Assembly: GCF_901482695.1 (NCBI RefSeq)
Contig: NZ_LR590484.1
Span: 2,852,001 to 2,916,000 of the forward strand
Source: Sphingobacterium thalpophilum
Lineage (GTDB): Bacteria; Bacteroidota; Bacteroidia; Sphingobacteriales; Sphingobacteriaceae
Reading direction: 5' to 3'
Length of the DNA stretch: 64,000 nt
A model generated the notes under the pieces. It did no database searches. It had not been told where the DNA came from and saw only the letters and a program-made list of their open reading frames with translations. Below are positions 15,935-23,392 of this stretch, piece by piece. Each line of letters begins with the position of its first letter. The stretch's first letter is position 1. A program made the translations under genes and the position numbers.

Positions 15935-16375
15935 ATGATAAACATAAAAACACTATCCTGCACATCCCTTTCCCTCATACTTATGTACGCCTGTACATCG
16001 GGAAACAACGGTGCTGATTTACAAAAAGAGGTAACAGGGCTGTACGCTTCGGAAAGCGAAAACACCTTTGACTATTTTAAGGACACATTGGAAATCAAAG
16101 CCAATCAAGACGGCAAACTCGATGTGACCGTTATAGCGAATTGGTCTTCGGCTAAAGAGGATGATCCTCAGAGACCCACCAATAAAGTAGCGGGCGAATG
16201 GAACAACCACGGCAAGGGCGAAACATTGGTAGGTGAACTACAAGCGAGTGATACCACCATTAGGATTGCTCACCCGATGTACAATACCGTGGATATTCTA
16301 AAGGTAGACCTTGAAGCAGGTACGTTGGAATACCCCACGAAAGACGGAGCGGTCGTTTACCAAAAAGTTAGATAG
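15935..16375 (+). CDS. Small lipoprotein of the element
   Basis: A 146-residue predicted lipoprotein: signal SLSLILMYAC with the lipobox cysteine at residue 20, then an acidic mature part. The beta-rich body (TLEIKANQDGKLDVTV, KVAGEWNNHGKGETLVGELQ, TLEYPTKDGAVVYQKVR) suggests a small beta-barrel or sandwich, and the length fits lipocalin-like lipoproteins. It has its own promoter and is transcribed apart from tra. Its role could be surface or entry exclusion, or merely cargo; this is a guess from its place. Confidence 0.7.
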   Translation: MINIKTLSCTSLSLILMYACTSGNNGADLQKEVTGLYASESENTFDYFKDTLEIKANQDGKLDVTVIANWSSAKEDDPQRPTNKVAGEWNNHGKGETLVGELQASDTTIRIAHPMYNTVDILKVDLEAGTLEYPTKDGAVVYQKVR

Positions 16376-16951
16376 GTTTTCCCATGAACTAAGCCCCATT
16401 TTTCCGAATTGGCTTCCCATTTCCCCAAGCCGAGCGGTCTTCCTATTGCCTGATTTCCCCGCCAACTTAACCGAATCTCCAACCTGCCTATTTCCTAATC
16501 TTTTCACTCTTCAACCCGTTTATTTCCCAACCAAGTTTACACCTGTTTTTCACCCAAATTTCTACCCACCCGTCTCTATCTGATACCTCTTTATTATCAG
16601 CGTTAGGCGAATTTCCTTTGGCCTTTTCGTTAGCAAATTTCCCCTAAATCCCCCAGTCGTCAAGCCCAAGCCCCAAGGGGTTTGTTCAAAAAAAATCTTC
16701 CTTTCGCACCTCGGTCGCACACTCCCTCGGCACGAAAGAGTATTTTTTTCTCCAAAGCCTTGCCTTACTGTGGGATTATAAGGAGCGGTCTTCTAACAAA
16801 AAGCCAGAGGGCTGTGCCCTTGGTTTTCGCTTAAAAAATTTGGACATGAAAAATTTTGGAAAAACACAGTTTGCAACACGTGCGCCCCCGCTGATAGCCT
16901 ACTTATCGAAACTTATTTACAATACATTTTTTACACATAAATTTTAATATC
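16376..16951. other. 576-base gap with a C/T-rich strand and short hairpins
   Basis: No supported gene. About 16376-16600 is strongly pyrimidine-rich on the + strand with many TTTCC and CCCA pieces. A direct repeat, CGTTAGgCgAATTTCC and CGTTAGcaAATTTCC, lies at about 16603-16640. A hairpin of CCAgAGGGC and GCCCTTGG with a T tail lies at about 16803-16826. An origin of transfer or a single-strand origin is possible but no nick-site motif is recognised. Confidence 0.4.
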
Positions 16952-17470
16952 ATGAAAACGACAGCAATCAATAACAGGAACACAAAAGCGGTAGCTAATG
17001 GAAGTGCAAACAACGGCACGGCAAAAACGGCAGGAAGTACCGCCACAGCCAAAGCGGAAAAACAGGAGGTAAAAACCGAAGTAGCCGAAAAGGAAACCAC
17101 AGCAAAGGCGACCGCCACCGAGCAGAAAGCAACCCCAACAGAACAACAAGATACAAAGGTTAAATTCCCCCCAAATCTTGAGCAGACTTTACAGGTTGTT
17201 GCAGACCTGCACCGCAAGAAAGTACAGCGTGACCGACTATTAGAAACTATTGCCAACTTGGATAAATTCGAGGTTGAAATAAAGGACGACGCAGACGAAA
17301 CCGATAGTAATTATTATCAAGGGTGTACAATCACCATCGAGGACGACAACCGTAATAAGTTTGTAACCAAAAATCCGGTTATCATCAAATCCGTTGCACT
17401 TTTCGTTAAAACGATGTGCCTTGATAGGCTTGCCGAAATCGAAGCAAACATAACATTGCCGACAGTTTAA
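16952..17470 (+). CDS. Element-associated protein with low-complexity N-terminus
   Basis: A 172-residue protein in two parts. Residues 1-70 are Ala/Thr/Lys/Glu-rich and probably disordered. Residues 72-172 form a compact domain: FPPNLEQTLQVVADLHRKKV, then RDRLLETIANLDKFEVEIKD, then CTITIEDDNRNKFVTKNPVI and a final helix. Proteins of this layout occur next to J-domain and RadC genes in Bacteroidota plasmids and conjugative elements. Function is unknown; an accessory role in maintenance is inferred. It is followed by a short hairpin and then the J-domain gene. Confidence 0.65.
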   Translation: MKTTAINNRNTKAVANGSANNGTAKTAGSTATAKAEKQEVKTEVAEKETTAKATATEQKATPTEQQDTKVKFPPNLEQTLQVVADLHRKKVQRDRLLETIANLDKFEVEIKDDADETDSNYYQGCTITIEDDNRNKFVTKNPVIIKSVALFVKTMCLDRLAEIEANITLPTV

Positions 17471-17487
17471 CCCCTTTTGTTTCACTT

Positions 17488-17509
17488 AGCCCCCTTTACG
17501 GGGGGCTTA
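17488..17509 (+). terminator. GC-rich hairpin between two element genes
   Basis: AGCCCCC pairs with GGGGGCT around TTTACG, followed by TAATTT rather than a T run. It is a weak terminator or an attenuator before the J-domain gene. Confidence 0.5.
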
Positions 17510-17522
17510 ATTTACTATTGTT

Positions 17523-18005
17523 ATGATGTATTTTAACGACTGCAAAACGCTTGACGAGGTTAAACAACTTTACAAAAAGTTGGCGATGGACAACCACCCC
17601 GACCGAGGCGGAGACACCGAGACCATGCAGAAAATTAACCAGGAATACGCCTTTGTAAGTGCGAAGATTATCAAGGGCGAGAACCTCAACAGCGAGGAAA
17701 CCGAGCAGAAAATCAAGTTTTCCGAGGAATACAGGGAAGTAATCGAAAAGATTGCCCACCTGCCATATATCAAAATCGAATTGGTCGGCTTTTGGATTTG
17801 GGTAACAGGCAATACAAAGCCCATACGCAAATTGCTAAGGGAAGCAGGTTTGTTTTTCGCCAAGAAAAAACAGGCTTGGTATTACCGTAGCGATATGTTT
17901 AAAGTCAGAAAGGGCAGTAATATGTCTTTGGACGAAATCAAAGTAAAATATGGGTGCGAGGTCATCAAGCCCAACAGTCGCAAGACCATACGACAGGCAC
18001 AATAA
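17523..18005 (+). CDS. J-domain protein of the conjugative element
   Basis: A 160-residue protein starting with a J domain: LDEVKQLYKKLAMDNHPDRG with the HPD signature at about residues 26-28, then TETMQKINQEYAFV. The J domain stimulates DnaK-type ATPases. The C-terminal 80 residues (IEKIAHLPYIKIELVGFWIW, AGLFFAKKKQAWYYRSD) form a domain shared by the plasmid/ICE J proteins. The role in the element is unknown; recruiting host DnaK for replication or transfer is inferred. A second ATG at 17526 is equally possible. The stop codon is inside a long hairpin. Confidence 0.85.
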   Translation: MMYFNDCKTLDEVKQLYKKLAMDNHPDRGGDTETMQKINQEYAFVSAKIIKGENLNSEETEQKIKFSEEYREVIEKIAHLPYIKIELVGFWIWVTGNTKPIRKLLREAGLFFAKKKQAWYYRSDMFKVRKGSNMSLDEIKVKYGCEVIKPNSRKTIRQAQ

Positions 18006-18046
18006 AGCAATAGGCGATTTTGAACATCGCCTATTGCTTTATTGTG
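18000..18046 (+). terminator. Long 19-bp stem terminator after the J-domain gene
   Basis: The arms 18000-18018 and 18026-18044 are perfectly complementary (19 bp) around a 7-base loop. The gene's TAA at 18003-18005 lies in the left arm. There is no long T run after it, but stem length and position favour a terminator. Confidence 0.75.
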
Positions 18047-18385
18047 TTACACGTGACAAAGGCATTTTTTTGCGCGCGGCCCTTGCGGGCAAAAAGTGCT
18101 TTGTAACCGTTTTTTATGTCCTAAGATTATCCGCTCATTAGGAACAGACCAAGATTTTCGATGTGTTTTAGGGGTACAATTAATTAACCAACAATTTACC
18201 TCGCCAGTTTGACACACCCCATCGCTCAGCCCGACCGCACCCAATAAAAAACTGCACAAAATGGGTATCCACTCGTTCCGAGCGGAGCCTCCCATTTTCC
18301 GCAGTTTTTTCTTTTGCTTAGTCAAACTTGGCTCGTATCCGCATTGGCGTTAATTAATTTTTTATTTTTTTAAATCAAATACGCC
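18006..18385. other. 380-base gap with two strong hairpins
   Basis: No gene supported. Besides the 19-bp terminator stem, it holds a second structured element at 18246-18310. The rest (18050-18240 and 18311-18385) has no clear signal beyond an AT-rich leader before the radC-type gene. Confidence 0.6.
18246..18310. repeat. Large interrupted stem-loop (10 + 8 bp)
   Basis: AAAAAACTGC (18246-18255) pairs with GCAGTTTTTT (18301-18310). After a 2/2 internal loop, AAAATGGG (18258-18265) pairs with CCCATTTT (18291-18298). The 25-base loop holds a further CTCG-TTC-CGAG stem. It could end transcription in both directions or act as a single-strand DNA structure in transfer or replication. Confidence 0.7.
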
Positions 18386-18847
18386 ATGAAAAAGAACGAG
18401 TTTATCGCAAATGAATTATGTCTTTCTTACAGACGAAATCCAGAACTTTCTGTTTCGGATTTTACCGAAATACACTCTTCAAGTGATTTGGAAGTAGCAT
18501 TTAGACAGGTCTGGAATATAGACGAAATCGAGGTGAGGGAAAGTTTTTATGCTCTTTATCTCGACAATAAATTGGATGTAGTTGGATATTACAGGATAGC
18601 AGATGGCGGTATAGATGCCGTTGCAGTCGATATTAAACTGATAATCAAATGTGCTTTGTTATCCAACGCAACAGCGGTGGCAGTTGCCCATAACCATCCA
18701 TCGGGAATTTTAAGACCGAGCAATGCGGATAAAGCAGTAACCACAAGACTCCAAACAGCTTGCGCTATCATGGATTTACGGCTGTTAGACCATATTATCC
18801 TAACTGATTGTGATTACTATTCATTTAAAGATAGAGGGGATATATAA
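18386..18847 (+). CDS. RadC-type JAB-domain protein
   Basis: A 153-residue protein consisting of the RadC/MPN (JAB) domain only, without the helix-hairpin-helix part of full-length RadC. The metal-site residues are intact: Glu in EVRESFYALY, His-x-His in AHNHPSGILRPS, and the Asp in RPSNADKA. Short RadC proteins are common in Bacteroidota plasmids and conjugative elements; the biochemical role is unresolved, despite the DNA repair name. It is probably the last intact gene of the element here: repeats with terminators follow. Confidence 0.9.
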   Translation: MKKNEFIANELCLSYRRNPELSVSDFTEIHSSSDLEVAFRQVWNIDEIEVRESFYALYLDNKLDVVGYYRIADGGIDAVAVDIKLIIKCALLSNATAVAVAHNHPSGILRPSNADKAVTTRLQTACAIMDLRLLDHIILTDCDYYSFKDRGDI

Positions 18848-18892
18848 ATCCCCTTTATCTTTATGAAACTTTTTGAATAGCTCATAATTGAG

Positions 18893-18967
18893 TTATTCTT
18901 CCTCTTTAATTTTGGCAATTTCCGCTAAAAGTTCCTCAAGGTGTTCTAACAGACTCCCATGACCCCG
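18893..18967 (-). pseudogene. C-terminal fragment of a gene cut off at the repeat
   Basis: On the minus strand the frame reads LLEHLEELLAEIAKIKEEE and then stops at 18893. The helical, charged heptad pattern is typical of a protein C-terminus, but upstream the frame runs straight into the repeat unit that begins at 18962 and no start follows. I cannot name the gene. Only about 22 codons remain, so chance is possible. Confidence 0.35.
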
Positions 18968-19071
18968 ACATAAAAGCTCTAACGAAAGTTAGGGCTTTTT
19001 TTGTTTCTAAGCAGGAAGAGGACCTACGACCTTTTAAAGGATTATGAGGTTCGAACCGAAGGAGGCTCAGG
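18962..19071. repeat. 110-bp repeat, copy 1, with terminator hairpin
   Basis: Begins ACCCCGACATAAAAGCTC and ends GAACCGAAGGAGGCTCAGG. It matches copy 2 (19111-19219) except for a few substitutions and one indel between positions 19025 and 19052. It contains a GAAA-loop terminator, the string GCAGGAAGAGGACCT and TTATGAG, which look like pieces of a minus-strand tRNA T arm and a CAT anticodon loop. Confidence 0.85.
18972..19002 (+). terminator. Terminator in repeat copy 1
   Basis: AAAGCTCTAAC and GTTAGGGCTTT pair (one G-T) around GAAA, followed by a run of T. It is a textbook intrinsic terminator after the radC-type gene. Confidence 0.85.
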
Positions 19072-19110
19072 GTTGTAGTTTGGGTGACGCGGGGCTGAGC
19101 CAATCCTGCC

Positions 19111-19219
19111 ACCCCGACATAAAAGCTCTAACGAAAGTTAGGGCTTTTTTTGTTTCTAAGCAGGAAGAGGACCTGCGACCTTTTATGGTTTATGAGGTTT
19201 GAACCGAAGGAGGCTCAGG
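19111..19219. repeat. 110-bp repeat, copy 2
   Basis: Second copy of the unit at 18962-19071, 149 bases further on. It is preceded by CAATCCTGCCACCCCGACA, which resembles the 3' end of a + strand tRNA gene (T stem CCTGC and acceptor CACCCCG). Tandem copies at the end of an element suggest attachment-site duplication or two successive insertions. Confidence 0.85.
19121..19151 (+). terminator. Terminator in repeat copy 2
   Basis: Same hairpin as in copy 1: 11-bp stem, GAAA loop and T run. Confidence 0.85.
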
Positions 19220-19366
19220 AGACCCAGTCGGTGCAGGTAAGCCCAAAAATGAGGCGAGTTCGGTATATTTGTTTACAACAGCATCATACTTTACCTTTTA
19301 TTCAGAAGCTATGATGATAGGATACAGCTAATACAATACCAAATATAGGGGAAGCAACGTGATCAA

Positions 19367-19963
19367 ATGGACTATAGAAGCATAGCAAAAAAAATAATTG
19401 AGCTCAAAGATGCGGATTTAGCATTGAGGAGCGAACTTGTTCAAAGGGGACAATTGAGCGACGGTTATAACGCACAGATGCAACAGCTGCACAATCATAA
19501 TGCGACTGAATTAAACAATATCGTAGAGATAATCGGCTATCCGACCATCGATAAAGTTGGTCAAGAGGCCAGTGAAGCAGCTTGGCTGGTCATACAGCAT
19601 TCTATTGAAAAGCCTGAATTTATGAGAAAGTGTCTCAAGCTATTGGAAACCGCTGTGGAGGAAAACAAAGCCGAATCGAAAAATTTAGCTTATCTAACCG
19701 ACCGAATATTAGTTTTTGAGGGTAAACTACAGCTCTATGGAACGCAGTTTGACTGGGATGAAAAAGGTGACTTAAGTCCAAACCCCTTTGACAGCTTGGT
19801 TAAAGTAAATAAGAGAAGGAAGTCAATAGGACTTAATACATTGGAAGAACAGACGGAGAGTATAAGGGAACGGGCGAAGAACGAAAGACAATTGCCGCCG
19901 CCGGATTTTGAAAAAAGGAAACTGGAAGTTGAAGAATGGGAAAGAAAAGTGGGTTGGAGATAA
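19367..19963 (+). CDS. DUF6624-like protein
   Basis: A 198-residue soluble protein. The core, VEIIGYPTIDKVGQEASEAA then WLVIQHSIEKPEFMRKCLKL, AYLTDRILVFEGKLQLYGTQ, fits the DUF6624 family: conserved YPT, VG..AS.AAWL.VQH and AYL.DR....G..Q.YGTQ. Function of the family is unknown. Lacking a signal peptide, it is probably cytoplasmic, unlike many relatives that are secreted. It stands alone between the repeat region and the araC-type genes. ATG 19367 gives the natural N-terminus. Confidence 0.75.
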   Translation: MDYRSIAKKIIELKDADLALRSELVQRGQLSDGYNAQMQQLHNHNATELNNIVEIIGYPTIDKVGQEASEAAWLVIQHSIEKPEFMRKCLKLLETAVEENKAESKNLAYLTDRILVFEGKLQLYGTQFDWDEKGDLSPNPFDSLVKVNKRRKSIGLNTLEEQTESIRERAKNERQLPPPDFEKRKLEVEEWERKVGWR

Positions 19964-20261
19964 ATGTATTCTTTGCGCTTGATTAGTCGTAAAGAACGCC
20001 TGTACCTATGTGTGGCTTATGTTACAAAGGTGCCGTCTTATAAGATGGGACGATGCGCATGTGAGGTTTACGCAATTTTGAAAGCAACCTTCAATAAAAT
20101 GCTGGTCTACTGGCCTTGATTTTACGCGGAGATTTCAATTTGATAAATAAACGAAAAGAGAGTATATTGCTGATGTCCAATGTTTGTAAAAATGATTTTT
20201 AGAAAATAAGTGCAGACTCAAAATCAGCTGCTTTATTACAATTTATGCTAACTAATTCCCT
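19964..20261. other. Gap holding regulatory site A
   Basis: Nothing coding is seen. The only clear signal is the CTTATAAG-centred site and -7 box at 20022-20080, described separately. Confidence 0.5.
20022..20080 (+). promoter_or_regulatory. Shared operator/promoter site A, before the first araC-type gene
   Basis: TTACAAAGG at 20022, CTTATAAG at 20037-20044, then ATGGGACG, then exactly 28 bases after CTTATAAG the -7-like CAATTTTG (20073-20080). No TTG -33 element is present at the expected place, so an activator probably replaces it. The same layout recurs at 22807-22866 and 47035-47097. Confidence 0.6.
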
Positions 20262-21428
20262 ATGACCTCAATCTGGCATATCATTTATATCGGTGGTGTT
20301 TTTATGGCCCTGTTTCTTTTCATTCTATTAATCAGTAAACCGAAGAAAAGCGCTGCGGATATGATTTTGAGCACTTGGCTTTTTTTCGCTTTTTTTGATT
20401 TGATCTTGGTTGGACTGTATGGGTCTGGGGAAATACTGAAAATGCCGAAACTTTTTGGATGGGAAATGCCCTTTCCCTATTTACATAGTCCTTTCTTATA
20501 TCTGTATATTCTGTTTGCGACCGGACAGCAGCGGCATACATGGCGTTATCTCCTGCATTTCATTCCTGCTGTGATTGTAGCGGTTATATTGGCTTTTGTG
20601 TTACCGGACGCGGTCGCAGAATATAAAGGGAAATATTACATGTTGCGGGAATATGATACTTTCATCTGGATTATGATGTTGGGTTTTATGATCTCGGGGA
20701 TCGTATATATAATCCTTTCACTAATGTTGTTGCGTCGGCATAGACAGAATATTGTCGGACAATTTTCCAATACGGAAAAAATTACCCTCAACTGGATGCG
20801 CTATCTTATTTTTGGTATTGGTGCAATCTGGATTGTCGTCATTATCGAGGGGAGCCCAGAGCTATTTTTTGTGGTCATCACGTTATTCATTTTTTTCTTC
20901 GGTTATTTTGGTGTACAACAGGTAGGAATTTTTTCGCATGCGTCATCGGTACATGAGGTGGTACCGCTGCGGGAACTGGAAGCAGTGGATGAAATACGAT
21001 ATGACGAGGCTACCCCAGAACCCGCTGAAAAAGTCAAATATGAAAAGACGAGGCTGGCGGAATCTGAGGCTTCGCTCATCCATGGGAAACTGAATGCGCT
21101 GATGAAGGAACAAAAATGCTACCAGGATCCCGAGTTAACTTTGGGGGACTTAGCCAAGATCCTCGAGGTGCATCCCGTTATACTTTCGCAGGTCATCAAT
21201 TCCAGAGAACAAAAGTCCTTTTATGATTATGTCAATACCTATAGGGTTGAGACCTTTAAGGAATTGTTGTTACGACCCGACAGCAGGCAATATACGATGC
21301 TGTCATTGGCCTTAGAGTGCGGCTTCAACTCGAAGACCAGTTTTAACCGGAACTTTAAGAAGATAACACAGATGTCCCCCAGTGCCTATGCAAAAGAGCT
21401 CGATGTTCAATTAAAAGCAGAGGGTTAA
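20262..21428 (+). CDS. Membrane-bound AraC-family regulator, copy 1
   Basis: A 388-residue protein with about seven membrane helices in residues 1-225 (from IIYIGGVFMALFLFILLI to ELFFVVITLFIFFFGYFGV), a cytoplasmic linker, and a C-terminal AraC helix-turn-helix domain (residues 285-380: LTLGDLAKILEVHPVILSQV, then ALECGFNSKTSFNRNFKKIT with the family's final P.AY). Such proteins sense a signal in the membrane and act on DNA from there. It has a tandem paralogue 131 bases downstream. Site A upstream suggests it belongs to a regulon whose members also include a lipoprotein gene. Signal and targets are unknown. Confidence 0.9.
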   Translation: MTSIWHIIYIGGVFMALFLFILLISKPKKSAADMILSTWLFFAFFDLILVGLYGSGEILKMPKLFGWEMPFPYLHSPFLYLYILFATGQQRHTWRYLLHFIPAVIVAVILAFVLPDAVAEYKGKYYMLREYDTFIWIMMLGFMISGIVYIILSLMLLRRHRQNIVGQFSNTEKITLNWMRYLIFGIGAIWIVVIIEGSPELFFVVITLFIFFFGYFGVQQVGIFSHASSVHEVVPLRELEAVDEIRYDEATPEPAEKVKYEKTRLAESEASLIHGKLNALMKEQKCYQDPELTLGDLAKILEVHPVILSQVINSREQKSFYDYVNTYRVETFKELLLRPDSRQYTMLSLALECGFNSKTSFNRNFKKITQMSPSAYAKELDVQLKAEG

Positions 21429-21559
21429 ATGTTGCAGGCAATGATAAATCAAGCTTCTTCAACTAATAAAAGCTGGGTAGGTCAAAAGATTCACAATATG
21501 CCAGCAGCCGGGCCTTCATTGGTATTGGTTGGCGTTATTTTTGTTGTAGCTGCCTGACT

Positions 21560-22717
21560 ATGACATCAGTTTGGCAGATAATTTACGTCGGGGGACTGTC
21601 CATTACGCTCTTTTTGTGCATTATGATTGTCAGTAAGCGTCAAAAATCAGTGGCTGATCGGATTTTATGTGCATGGTTCTTTTTTGCATGTATCCATTTG
21701 GCTTTTATAGGTTGGTACGCTTCGGGATTAGCACTCAAAAATCCGCAGTTCATTCTATGGCAGTTGCCATTCCCATTTTTACATGGGCCTTTCCTTTATT
21801 TATACATTTTATTTCTGAGCGCACAGCAGCGTTACCGATGGCGTTATTTACTCCATTTTATTCCTGCGCTTCTCGTCGTTGTGATGTTAACTTTTGTGCT
21901 CCCAGATGTATTTACACCAGTGGGGGCCGGCATAAAGATATTGCCGCAATTTGAAGCTTTTTTCCAAATCTTGGTCGTAGCGATCATACTTTCGGGCCTG
22001 ACCTATGTGATGCTGTCGCTTCGGCTGCTGCATGCACATCGCCGCAACATAATTGGTCAGCTGTCGAATACCGACCGTATTACGCTAAACTGGATCCGGT
22101 ATCTGATCTTTGGTATGAGTGCAATATGGGTAGTGGTCATTTTCTCCGATTCACCACAGGCATTATATACCGTTGTTGCACTATTCATTTTTTTTATCGG
22201 TTATTTTGGTATCCGTCAGGTAGGTGTCTTCTCGAATTTATCCGCAGCACATGAAGTATACGCTCCAGCCTTACTAAAGCAAAGCTGGCAAAATACCGAT
22301 CCTGCTCTACCAGCTGAAAAATCGAAATATGAAAAAACGAGACTGAAGGAATCAGATGCTTCGCTCATCCATGGGCAACTGAAGTCTCTGATGAAAGAAC
22401 AAAAATGTTATCAGGATCCGGAGCTAACTTTAGGTGATTTAGCTAAAAGATTGAATCTGCATCCCGTGATACTGTCGCAGGTAATCAACTCGAAGGAAGG
22501 AAAATCCTTTTACGATTATGTGAATAGCCATCGGGTCGAAGCCTTTAAGGAACTGTTGTTGGATCCCAAAAACCAGCAGTTTACTTTGCTATCGTTAGCC
22601 TTCGACTGTGGTTTTAATTCGAAGACCAGCTTCAACCGGAATTTTAAGAAGATTACCCAGATGTCTCCCAGTGCCTATGCAAAAACACAGCAGTTTACGT
22701 TAATATCGAAAGATTGA
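21560..22717 (+). CDS. Membrane-bound AraC-family regulator, copy 2
   Basis: A 385-residue paralogue of the preceding gene: same N-terminus (MTSVWQIIYVGG), same seven-helix membrane part, and a nearly identical C-terminal AraC domain (KEQKCYQDPELTLGDLAKRL, AFDCGFNSKTSFNRNFKKIT, QMSPSAYAK). The linker between the membrane part and the DNA-binding domain (residues 230-265) is where they differ most, besides the periplasmic loops. This suggests different inputs but overlapping DNA targets. A -7-like TATTTTTG lies at 21536-21543, only 17 bases before the ATG, so it may have its own promoter rather than copy 1's. Confidence 0.9.
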   Translation: MTSVWQIIYVGGLSITLFLCIMIVSKRQKSVADRILCAWFFFACIHLAFIGWYASGLALKNPQFILWQLPFPFLHGPFLYLYILFLSAQQRYRWRYLLHFIPALLVVVMLTFVLPDVFTPVGAGIKILPQFEAFFQILVVAIILSGLTYVMLSLRLLHAHRRNIIGQLSNTDRITLNWIRYLIFGMSAIWVVVIFSDSPQALYTVVALFIFFIGYFGIRQVGVFSNLSAAHEVYAPALLKQSWQNTDPALPAEKSKYEKTRLKESDASLIHGQLKSLMKEQKCYQDPELTLGDLAKRLNLHPVILSQVINSKEGKSFYDYVNSHRVEAFKELLLDPKNQQFTLLSLAFDCGFNSKTSFNRNFKKITQMSPSAYAKTQQFTLISKD

Positions 22718-22806
22718 ATTATCCGCAGATCTTTTTATCGTCAATATACTGTTCATCTTCCTGTTTTTTAATGCCCTGTTATTTGTTTAAACGATCTCGT
22801 TGCTGC

Positions 22807-22866
22807 TACAAAAAGGTATCACCTTATAAGATAGGGCGTCAGACATGCGTGGCTTCTCTATTTTTG
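22807..22866 (+). promoter_or_regulatory. Shared operator/promoter site B, before a lipoprotein gene
   Basis: TACAAAAAGG at 22807, CTTATAAG at 22823-22830, ATAGGGCG, then exactly 28 bases after CTTATAAG the -7 box TATTTTTG (22859-22866). There is no TTG -33 box. The lipoprotein start at 22967 leaves a leader of about 95 bases. Confidence 0.65.
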
Positions 22867-22966
22867 GATACTCGTGTGTCAATGGCGGAAGAAATTCTGC
22901 TGTTCAGATGAGCGAAGGGTGAACTCTTCGAAAGGAACAAATCATATTAAAATTAAAAAACAGAAC

Positions 22967-23392
22967 ATGAAAAATCGAAGTATTAAAAGCGGTGTAAAGA
23001 CAGGTATATTAGCGATTGCTTTTTTGAGTTTTGCAGTCGGCTGTTCTAAGGATGACGACAATGTGCCCAAACCAGTGGAAGATATCCAAGCAGCTATCGG
23101 GACGTTTAAAGGGACCATTCATGTCGCAGGGCGAGATTATTACAATGCCATCGTTATGGTGACAAAAGAGGGGGACGACCTTGTTAAAGTCGCCGCTAAA
23201 TCCGGAGAGCTATATAGCGCTGTGACGCCTAAAGTATTCAAAGTGCAGAATATTTCCAATATTCATATCTCCTATTCTGGAGGGCCCTCGGGTTCATTTA
23301 CCTATCTTCTGGATACCAAATCCTTGGTTGTCTCCACGGAAAAAGAAGCTGCGGCCGACGTCAGCTTTAATTTTGAAGGTACTAAACAGTAG
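22967..23392 (+). CDS. Small lipoprotein
   Basis: A 141-residue predicted lipoprotein. The signal ends in LSFAVGCSKDDD, with the lipidated Cys at about residue 24 and the acidic export-type residues behind it that favour surface exposure in Bacteroidota. The mature domain is beta-rich (IGTFKGTIHVAGRDYYNAIV, SIVVSTEKEAAADVSFNFEG type strands) and of lipocalin/calycin size; function is unknown. I chose ATG 22967; the frame is open upstream to 22874 but the signal peptide fixes this start. Regulated most likely through site B, about 100 bases upstream. Confidence 0.8.
   Translation: MKNRSIKSGVKTGILAIAFLSFAVGCSKDDDNVPKPVEDIQAAIGTFKGTIHVAGRDYYNAIVMVTKEGDDLVKVAAKSGELYSAVTPKVFKVQNISNIHISYSGGPSGSFTYLLDTKSLVVSTEKEAAADVSFNFEGTKQ

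Noticed and set aside
19041..19061. A tRNA gene in the 110-bp repeat
   Set aside because: GGTTCGAACC and a CTCATAA loop are present, but acceptor, D and anticodon stems do not pair, so no functional tRNA is called.
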